Source of the DNA: Enchytraeus crypticus
Taxonomy: Eukaryota > Annelida > Clitellata > Enchytraeida > Enchytraeidae
NCBI GenBank assembly: GCA_905160935.1
Contig: CAJHZI010000382.1
Span: 309,501 to 373,500, forward strand
Direction: 5' to 3'
DNA length: 64,000 nucleotides
The notes beneath the pieces are model-generated. The model searched no databases. It was given only the letters and a program-made list of their open reading frames with translations, and was not told the origin of the DNA. Shown here in pieces: positions 24,801-36,400 of the stretch. Positions within the stretch are counted from its first letter, which is position 1. Each line of letters begins with the position of its first letter. Position numbers and translations under genes: made by a program.

Positions 24801-27387
24801 ATTACTGGGTTTGTTTGTGAAGAAGATGTGATAATTACGATAAATATAATAAACATGGTAAATTTCCGTGATAAACTGTGTGGATTAATTTAATATTACC
24901 ATCATTTTCTTTCAACTGTGACATAATAACATTTAATATGGTATAGAGCAGCGAATTTTTATTTTTATTGCTGCAAAATATTAAATTGGTTTTAAGTCTG
25001 ATGTGAATAGAAGGCACATAATACGCCTCTGTTTACTTATGATATTTTAAAATTAATAAAGATAAGTTTATATCGCAAATTATAATCTTAGGGTATACTC
25101 GTGGCTCAACAGATCTTTCCGCAAATTAGCCTAAGTATCGAAACGCCGAAATGCATAACTTTGTTTTGATTCAATTTCATATGAACTAAGTCGCTCATAA
25201 GTACATGTATGCCGCGCCTGGCACGTAGAGATATAATTATGCTATAAATGAATTACTAACTTCAACTTATCAGTTTTGTAATTTGCTGATTTAGAATTTA
25301 GTTTTAACTTATTGAAATTATACACATCAAACACAGGAGCAGAAATAGATATTATAAGGTACTGTAACAACAAACATCCTAAGATTAGAGCAGCAATTAA
25401 TTGGCAATCTGATCTTGATCGTCTTACGGCATACTTTTGAACGGTTTTGTTTTGTGTGTCTTAAATTATTTTAGAACGAACATTCAGGCAACTACAGCCA
25501 GTATAAAGTTTTCTCATCGCACTAGACCCACGATTACAACCAACCCTTCGACTGAACGTGCAAGCACAACCACTCGGAGGCTTATATTTGAGGACCCCAC
25601 TTGTCCATCTGGAATGTTCTATGACAGAGAAATGGCCGACTGCAATGGTACGTATGTTATAATGTACAGAAATTTCTAATTTAATTAATTATAACGTAAA
25701 TAGTTAACTTATAATTTACAGAAATGAGAAAATATAAAAACTTACATAACCATATTTGCATAAATTTTATAACCGAGAGTTGTATTGGTATGAACATTTT
25801 CGTTAGTTTAAATTCTAAATTATGAGTTTCAATTGATAGGCCTATAGACGCATCGATCTTTCGGCAAATCTGCCTGGATGTCCTTGTAAAGTCCTGATCA
25901 ATACAAATAAGAAATTAAAAGCTCGATCAATAAAATAAAAGTTCACTCAGATATATTCCTCATCATCTTCCATTGAATCCCAGTTTAGCCAGGGTCGGGT
26001 TACGAATAGACTTTCTCCATTCGTTTTAGAAAGTATTTAGCAATTTCTGTAGCCTAGTCACTAACCTTCCGATTGCCCTTTCTAACGATGGTTTGAATCT
26101 TGTGCTTTGTCATCCTCTACGACACGTACTCTCCACGGATGATTTATTTAGCATTCTGGACAATGCACGGGTTATCAACTAAATATACATGTATTACAAA
26201 TATATAAAAATAAATCGATCTGGCATACACAACGTTAATTATTTCGCAACGGCAGCTAAGTATAAATTTATGCTAATTTCACAAGGTAAAGCTATTTACA
26301 TGTGGCGCAATTCAGTTCACTGCGAAATCCCTCATAAAATCCTTAAACTGAACCTGAAGGTTTCAATTATCTTTTTCTGGGCTTGAACGGCGTTCCTAAT
26401 TGCTTTTTATCTAATGCCTGTCATTTTTGTTACAATGGCAGCTTATGCAATTAGAGTTTTTTTAATATAAAACAAGTAATTGTTCAATTTTTAATATTTG
26501 TTGAGCTTGTTCAATTAATTATAATTTTAATTCAATAAAATGTTTCAAGTAAAATAAGATAAAATGGATTGTTTCCATTATTGTGTTTAGATATTGACGA
26601 ATGCCTTTTGAGGCGCCATAGTTGTACAATACTTGAAGATTGTATCAATACACTCGGGTCGTTTGAATGCATTCACAAGAGATGTTCTCATGGATACTCG
26701 TTGGACGCACTATCCGGGGACTGTGTCCCGGTCACGTGTGCTCCAGGATTTATCCTGGATCACAGTAGCAATTGCATAGGTAAATAATATAAATATATAA
26801 AATATATAAATATAAATAAATAAATATATATATATATATTTATATATATAAATAATAAATATATAATAGATTTTTTTTATCCGCCTAATTTGATAATATC
26901 ATTTAATTGTACGTGATACTACTGAAAGATGAAGAAAAGTGTATGATGTTCATTAATTACTTAATACAAAGTTTAATTTAATAAATTATAACATAAAATT
27001 TAGCATAATGATTAAAAATCTCTTCCTTCGTCACACTTACGATACTAAATCGTGCAATTTCACGGTTTTGCTTATAAATGGTTAAGTTGCAATGGCAGGT
27101 ATGCAATGCATGTAAAAGTAGTATCATTCTTTAAGTTCTTATTTTTAATGAGGAACTGTCCGCATGGTGTTTGTTGATAAAAGCTGAAGCTAGTGTTAAC
27201 GTCAGTTTTCTCACTCGAAGGCGATGTCAGTGATGGTATAACATTCGCTCAAATTGTTTTTTCAATAATGCAATTTGTCGTAATAACCATATAGGGAGAG
27301 ATAGCGAAGAGGGTGTGAGAGAGAAAGCGAGAAAAAGAGAGAGAGTGAGTGAGAGAGAGAGTAAGTAATAGTGAGTGAATGAGAGAT

Positions 27388-27440
<53 letters not shown>

Positions 27441-30400
27441 GCCCTATCTATTTCATAATGTAGAAAATATACGTATCCCTAAAGAAAGAAAGAAATCTAA
27501 AACTGTTATTCGAAAGCATAACACATTAAAAACAATGCCATACATTTAGAAAATTCTTCAGGCTTTTTTACGCTAATCAAAGTGGTGTGTAGAGACTATT
27601 AGATCCACAACGAACACCATTTGCTGACTGCCTCAACAAGTTTGACTTATTAAATTATGTTAATTATGAGACTTCTCAAGTAAGTAAATTCTTATTTTAT
27701 TTATAAATTCAATATCATGATATTGTCCAATGCTCACTTACAGATATAGACGAATGCCATCAAGATTATCACGAGTGTAGAGTAGGAGAAGTCTGCGTGA
27801 ACACCCATGGATCATACGACTGCATGGCTAAGCCCTGTCCACCTGGGATGAGGCTGAACCAGTACACCGGGGACTGTGAGCCAGTGGAGTGCAGGGAGGG
27901 CATGACCCCTGACTCACTGGGCGACTGCGTAGGTATGATTTGAATATTTCATATATCCTACTCTCTCTCTCCTCTCTCTCTCTTAGTGCACTGCCTACTA
28001 GCAGGTCCATGGTATATAACGCCTCTACTCATCTCTAGCTTCCGTCTTTCTCTTCATGTCCACATACGAGTGGATCTTTAAATTATATCTAACATGTCTT
28101 TTGATATACAATTATTCGTGGGAATTCTGCTTATAATGAGGTGGGCCCCCTATGCCTACCTCAGCTTCGACTGACATTTACTGGGTAGGGGCGTCATTCC
28201 TTGAGAAAACAATCCTGTTTACTCATAGATCCTACATATCTAGCTTTATCTATCTCAATGAGAAATGCTACAGTATCATAATGAACAATGTAGAATTGAA
28301 GAAGTTAATTACAAAGATATACAATTATTCATGTACCATTAGTAGAAGACTATAATTAATTATGAATTAGTTCGAAAGAGATTAAGTGGATAACTGTAGC
28401 TTAATATTGAACATTAGTGAATTAGGAAGCTTATTATATAAAACCAAAAAAATTAAAGTAGTCAGTCAAAAGTGAAAATATAATTACATATATGTAGCAG
28501 CAGACCTTAAATCACTGCATTACAATTGGAAAGGACCAGACAGCAGAAACCTTGTCAGCTCTAACTGTTTAATCAATATGTTATATTATGAAACCTGCAT
28601 TTTCCCAACTATGTTTCTATGCTTCATGGCAAACGATTTGTGGTTGACAAGTCTGAATTTTTTCAAAAATTTGCTTGTCATATTAGCAATAAGCCATGGG
28701 TTCTAATCCCCGCCCGATTGTCTTACTATATCGGTAGTCCCTATAAGTAATCCAAATTCAGAAATTGATACAACTCTTTTGCTAAATTACGATGATGAAG
28801 AAATTGGAATGCCATTCAACTATTTATTCCTGAAAATATTTTTCCGTCACTGATATTGTCTGCGATGTAAATGACGATCGTTAAAATATTTTCTGCTTTT
28901 ACTAGATATTATTCTATTAAATTACTTATTTTATTACAGATATTGACGAATGTTCGAGAGGAGACCACAGCTGTGGACCTGCTGAAGAGTGTTTTAACAT
29001 GATTGGTTCATTTAGATGTAACCTAAAACAGTGCCCATCCGGTCTGCGACTTGACATACATACTGGAACATGTGACCCAGTTTACTGTCCTCCAGGGATG
29101 ACCTCTAATCATCAAGGACAGTGCGTTGGTAAAATTATTGTCCTTTTATAAATGAATGTAAATTCTGTAAATAGTGGCTTTCTCTCACACTCTCTCTTAA
29201 ATATTCTGCCAAGTGGCCGGCCCAAGGAGCGTAATCCTGTTCAAATTCTGCTGTTACGCTCCATACGATGCATGCCGTAGATCACTAATTCTTTCACCGA
29301 ATTGTTTGCCTTATCCTAACTTTAATGAAGCCTGTGGCTGGGGAATAATGGCTTCTGAAAAAGGTTCTCGTTGCTTGCTCAGTCCTTGCTTTGTCGTCTC
29401 TAACGACAAGTGCAGTTTACGACTGGTACATTTTTCAGTGGCCCAGACACAACAAGAAAGATGTGGTATCTATAATCCTAGAAAAATATGGTGAAAGATT
29501 TCACCTTTAAAATAAAATAAAAATAAAAATATTCGTTTATTTCAATAATATCTGACACAGCGAAGAAAAATAAAATAACTGCTCAACACAATGCAATTCT
29601 TTTCAATGAATTGATGAAGTAAAGCTACTTAACTATAAAACAGTACTAAATAATAATCAAAGTCACAGCAAATTTTAATAAAAATAAATATGCCTATATT
29701 ATAATTCTAAGCACTGTTTTAGTAGCTTGTAAAATAATTCTATAAAACTCTATAAAAGCGTTGATTAATCTGGAAAGTTACCGAAATAGGTTTCTTAATA
29801 TTGATTTTTTAGGCACATGTATTCTATTAATTATTTACTGTGGGCTTACAGTTTTTGCAAAATCTTTCACTTTATCTGACACTTTAAATCATTTCCCTAA
29901 CGATTAAGTTAGTAAATAATGTGAGTAAACCATTTAGACACTAAAATAATTTTGATTCCTCGGTTGACTGTCATTTTACACTTGAGTTTAGATATCAATG
30001 AGTGCGAGCGAGAGAACATCTGTCAGACTTTTGAGAGATGCTTAAACACGGAGGGTTCGTACGAATGCTTGAGGATTCAGTGTGAATACGGGTACAGACT
30101 GAACGAGCACACGGGATTCTGCGAGTACATCAGATGCTTACCGGGCTTCACTCCCGACGTCTCGGGGAGTTGTGTGGGTGAGTAACTAGTTAACAACAAC
30201 AAAGTAGATTTACAATTATGCCAACGACAGGTATATACAACCGTTGAGCCAGTTCAGGTTAGGGTTAGGATCTAGAGTTTATCTGTAGGTTGTCCGACTG
30301 TAGGTATTGGGTTCAAATCCAGTGCTCGCCTTGATACTGATATGCTTTCGAATACAAATTTAATTTCAAACTTACATAAAGTCCGTCTGGTATTCGTTTA

Positions 30401-33400
30401 GTATTTGTTTTAGTTTTATCTTGTAACATGCCGCGTAAAAACATTAAACAATTGTCCAAGTGGAATTTTGCAAATTACGCCTAATTGATAATATCTTACA
30501 ATTAAGAGTTTGTAGAAGAATAGACTGCGAATCTATTTATTAATCAGCAGCTAAATTTAGCAATCTCCGTTCTATTCAACTGTCTCAGAAGCAGAAATTG
30601 AATAAGAATTATAGGCCCTACAAAAGAGCTACGGAATTTCAATACTGTTTGTTTTCAGACATAGACGAATGCACTACTAGTCAACACAACTGTGATGTGA
30701 CAGAACACTGTATGAACAGCGTAGGATCATTCCATTGTGAGCGGAAGAGCTGCAGTGTCCTGCACCGACTAAATCCCTACACAGGACTCTGTGATCCTGT
30801 TGAGTGCTCTCAGGGATTCAAACTTGATATGTCCGGAAGCTGTGCTGGTTCGTCTGCTAGTGAAGATTATCTGTGTGATAGAAATTATAAATCTTGTGGT
30901 CACTAAATATTAAATAAAAATTGAAATTCTAAGCTCATAAAATGTATACTCCGAATCCTGTTTATCCTAATGTAAACTAAATACTAAATGAGATAAAATC
31001 ACAAAATTCTAAATCCTAAATCCATACTGTTATCACATTACACCAGAAAGTCAATGAAAGCCCTGAAGTAATCATTCTATATCATCAAATATCAGAATTG
31101 TTCGTCCTAGCCTAGGACCAATTTCGAGATCTTTTAGACTTTCATCTGTTTACAGACTTTTGATTTAACGTAATTTCACTAAGGGTAACCATCCATAACA
31201 AATGACATTTTTGGTGCAATTTATCGGAGTATCGTTGCGATATTTGTGAAATCATGCAATAAATAATTATTTCACTTTTCTTCAGTTGGTTCATTAATCT
31301 TTACAAATTTGAAATTAAGGTATATCCGAGTGACTGACCACTATTTAAAACTCCTTTCAATATTATTCACGTTATACAGGTTATCGATGCCAAGAAAATT
31401 ATCAATGTTATAGGTGTTGTTTAAATAAAAATCTGTGACTGAAATAAAATGTAGAATTGCTCAAGCAAAAGAGGCCTTAGAACTGCTACCAAAAAGTCTG
31501 AAGATACCCACGAAGATAAAGATTGTAAAGACTTTAGTGTGAACCACGCTTCTGCACGGTTGTGACATATGGACGCTAAGAAAAGAGGATCTTAGAAAAC
31601 TGGAAGCATGCGAAATGTGGCTATGGAGCTGAATAGAAATGACCAAATGGACTGACAAAATTACGAACAAAGAAGTTTTAAATAGGGTTTCGCATAAAAA
31701 AACAATTGATAAATATCGTAAGGAATAGAGAGAACTGGATGAGTCATATACTGAGAGGGAACGGTGGAATAAGATAGGAAATTGAATGAAGACTGGAAGG
31801 AAAAAAGGCTAAAGGAAGATCGAGACGTGGGATGTTGGATAATATGATAACTATTCGTATATTGATATGGAGAGAAAAGCAGAGGATATAAATATGTGGA
31901 GCAGTTATATGCCATGGACCTGCCAATAGGCAGTGCACTAAGAGAGAGAAAATGTTAATGTTATCAGTGTGTTCATTTCATCAGTGTTATCAACGCTATC
32001 ACTCTTATCATTTCAGACATAGACGAGTGTGAGGAGAGAAGACACATGTGTCGCCGATCAGAGCAATGTGAGAACACAGTGGGATCTTATGTGTGTAGAG
32101 CGACTGTCAAGTGCTCACCAGGGTATCAACTCAATTACAATGAAACTCAATGCGAAGGTCTATTTTTATTTGATATTCTTAATTTTCTACTGTTTCTATG
32201 TATGATGACAGCTTCTAAGTTTAACGTCTGTTTCCGTATCACAAGGGATACCGTCAGAGACGACCCGGTTGAGATTCCAAAGTTAAATCGTTAAGCAGTT
32301 ATTATATTTTATAAGGAAGAAAATGCATGGAGAAATTATATTAAAGATTTAAAGAGATAATGACGCCACCTATATATGACTCTATTTTGTAATTAATATT
32401 TACATTCTTAAATTCAAAAACGTATGGCATAACAACAATTAGAGCCCTTCTGTCATCCATGACAACATCGAACACTGTTGAGACAAAATGTAATATTCTC
32501 CTGCAACAAGTCGCGAGCACTACGCGTTGTCGAGCTCTTTCTACACTGTCAGTAACATGTCCCTATTACATACTCCAGATTGTTGTTATCAGAACAGAGT
32601 TACTAGAAATTAATAGACAATTCAACTATAACTATTAATTCGGAAAACTGATGGAGGCTTTCACTTTCGCATCATCAGCACAAGTGTATAATTTTATGTT
32701 AACATTTCAGACGTGGACGAATGTCTTACTGGAAGTCACGAATGTCGCGGGCCAAACGTTCAGTGCTTTAATCAACCGGGTTCATACCACTGTGTGTGTG
32801 ACCCTGGCTACAGGTTCAACTTGTTCTACAGCTACTGCGAAGGTGTGCTTGAATACTACATGTACTTATGTATTGCAGTACAGCAAATTAAAATTAAATC
32901 ATCTTCATCTATCTACCCAACTTGCCATTTTAATGCTATTTCTTGGCTGAATATTTTCTAATCTCATGATCTTTTGTAAGTGTGAATTGGTTGTGATATT
33001 GATTATATACGTTAATAATTGCTAAAACATTTTATAGTCGTTAATGTATTTTAAAGTCGTTTAAAATCGTCTAGTTATATTTAGGCGAAACTCCTTTCTC
33101 AAAATGAAAAGTTATGGTAATATAGCTATTGCATTATCTTAAGATACGTTATATTAACATTAAATTACCACTTTGCTATATTAGATATTGACGAATGCTC
33201 CAGAGGTATTTGTGCCAGCAATGCAGAATGTCAGAACCTGCCTGGCTCATACAGATGTCTGTGCAACGAAGGCTTCCAGCCAGAGCTGGACAACACGGAA
33301 GTGTGCAGAGGTGCAAATAGTTTACTACTTAAAATTTCATTATCTTAAATCTGCTTAAGCCGGTCTCCTACCCTAAAGATGCATTGTTCATGAAATTACA

Positions 33401-36400
33401 TTAGACATATTTACAAATATGATGACTTAGCCTACACTTTCATGATGCTTATTTATTAAATGACTTCTAAGTTCCTAATGACTTCTAGTTCATAATTTAT
33501 ACTTTAATTTAAACTTTATATGACACTATTGATTATGCAGATTTCCTATCAATAAAAACATTAGCGCATTTTATGCTTTAAAAGTTCAGGTGTAGATGAT
33601 AAAATTAAAATTTAGCTCGAATTGTAGTATTTGTATTAGGTATATTCAACTTTTATGTTATTTTCAGGATATTGCATTCGCACTGTTTGTATAACCTCTG
33701 TAACTTGTGTTTTTCATTCATCGGCATGGCTTCAAATCTTAAACGTTCCATGCAATCATTGACTACTGTACCACTTTAATGGCTGTTGTTGTAGTTGCTG
33801 GTGTTGCATCTTAACATGACGATTACTTTAATTACAGATATAGACGATCATCTTAACATGGCGATTACTTTAATTACAGATATTGACGATATCTTAACAT
33901 AACGATTACTTTAATTACAGATATAAACGAGTGTCTCGTGCCTCATATTTGTCATCACCAGTGTCACAACAGCTGGGGCTCATATCGCTGCTCCTGTAAC
34001 CATGGTTACGAGCTGAGGTCTGACAACAGGACGTGTCAAGGTCAAAGCACAATTCGTTTCTTCTGTTTAATTTTTTCTGACTGCGTGACAAATTTTAAGC
34101 GGACGTTAACGAGTCAATAAGTCATTAAATCCAAAAGTGACTATCTCCTCGATAGTCTCTCCTCGGTAGCTTACTATCGGAATGCCGTAAAATTGGTTAT
34201 CAATTATCATATTGTCAAAAAGCGATTAACGAGTTATATGATACTTCGATAACATTCGTAAGTTACGGTGATAATTTTCAGAATTGATCTATTCTTGTTT
34301 TTATGGAATTACTGTTAGATGATATTTTCACGACGAAGTAATTTCTATGAAGATGTTTAGCTTAAATATCGATCGTATTCCTGGCCATATTATCAATCGA
34401 AAAGTTATTGTAAATAGTTTTCGTTCAAAGAGATTGTCAAATGTTCTTAATAATAGGCCTAATCAGCCGGTAAAATGACAGATCCTGAGGTGAACTGAAC
34501 TCCCGTGGGTTCGAATCGCAGCGGTACTGATCGGAGAGTAAGATTTCGGATATTCACTGGACTGTTTACACGAAAAATGGTCAAAATTATTTAATGGTTT
34601 AAACAAGTGGAATTATAAGTGATAGATATCAACAGAGTTGATCATTTCATTATAAACACTACAACATTACTATAACACTAACACTACAACACCACATAAC
34701 ATTACTGCACGATTTTGCTACACTACTACTACTGTGACACTACTGCACCATTTTATTGTAGATCCGAATATTAAGTCTTGAAACAGATGGATTATGCAAA
34801 GACGATTGCAAAAATATCAGAACACAGAAACAGTTATTACTGTCCAAGAGCGGTACTGATTTTTATATGACTAGCAGACTATGCAAACTTTTCTGTGACT
34901 TTTAATATTAATTTCTGATTGAGAAATGAGTGATTTTGCGATTGATTGACAAATGGGTGCTCTTACAGATGTAGATGAATGCGAGTCTTGGACCACTCGA
35001 GGTTTGAAGCTGTGTCAAGGCAGATGTGAGAACTCAGCGGGTTCATTTCACTGCTCCTGTCCGCATGGCTACACACTCGCCTCCGATGAGAGATCCTGCA
35101 TGGGCAAGTTCTTTATGTGTAATCTATGACGTTCCTTAAAATAGCAGGCACAAACTACAAAGTGCATATTCCTTTAACGTCTTTTACGCTCTCTTTGAAA
35201 AAGGGTCCGTCAATAAATTAGTTCTTTTATAGACGTGATGACTTGAAAACTCTGAAATTGAACTGAATTTTGTGAAATATTTTATCATTGATTTTGCGAA
35301 GCATCAAAGCCCCATCAGGTCAAAAGTAAAAACCTGTTTCCTTCGAGTCCTTACATGTATCTTTAGGGTGGTTCTTTGAACGGATTCTCAGTATATCGAA
35401 GTAGCACCATTTTTGAACTTTTTTGTTGTCTTTGCTAGTCTTCTTGACTTTATTTTTGTAATGTTCGATGCTGTCTTTTTGTAATGTTCGATGACTGTAG
35501 AAGCACTCTAATTGTTGCTGTTATTGTAAACATGAAGCGATTTTTTAATCTGATCTTTGTGTATCGCTGGTAGATGTGGACGAGTGTTTAACAGCGGACC
35601 AGTACTGCGGATCAGACGTTTGCATTAACACTCGAGGTGGCTACAGGTGTCAGAGGGTCGAGTGCCCCTGGGGATTCGTGAGGGACAATGACGACATCAA
35701 CAGGTACAGATAATAACATTTGAACGTGTTAGGTATAACAGCAAGTCGAAGTACAGATAATAACATTTGTACACGTGTTAGTGAAACACAGCAAGAAGTA
35801 CAGATAATAACATTTGTACGTGTTATTGGTAACAGCTAGGCCAAGAGGTACAGATAATAACATTTGTAATCAATAGTAATGGCGTTACAGATAAAATGAT
35901 ATAAGAAATAGAAAGAAAAAATTACAGGGCAATTCATAAGTGAATTCAGATTGAAGAAGGGTGTGAAGGAAAGAAATGCAGGGGGAAATGATTGGAAAAC
36001 GACCGAAAGTAAGACGTGGGATGTTAGCCGAATTGACGATGTATTCGTTAGTATATGGAGAAGAATATGAAATTAGAGGATAGATTTAGTTGGAAGGGTT
36101 GCATGATGTGACGCGGCAGTTACGCAGTGTAATCAGAGAGAGAGAGAGAGACAGAGAGAGACAGAGAGAGACAGAGAGACAGAGACAGAGCGAGAAAGAG
36201 AGAGAAACAGTGAGAGAAACAGTGACAGTGCCAGAGAATGAGTGAAAGTGTTGGTTAGTGAGTACAATAACGGTTGAAACAATAGCATTCTTAATTTTAT
36301 ATTAACTGTTCTCTACAGTCAGATGTTATTGTATTTTAATGATAAGAAGGAAGGCATATGCATAATGTTCTAAATATGAATATCTAAGCTAGAGATAGGT

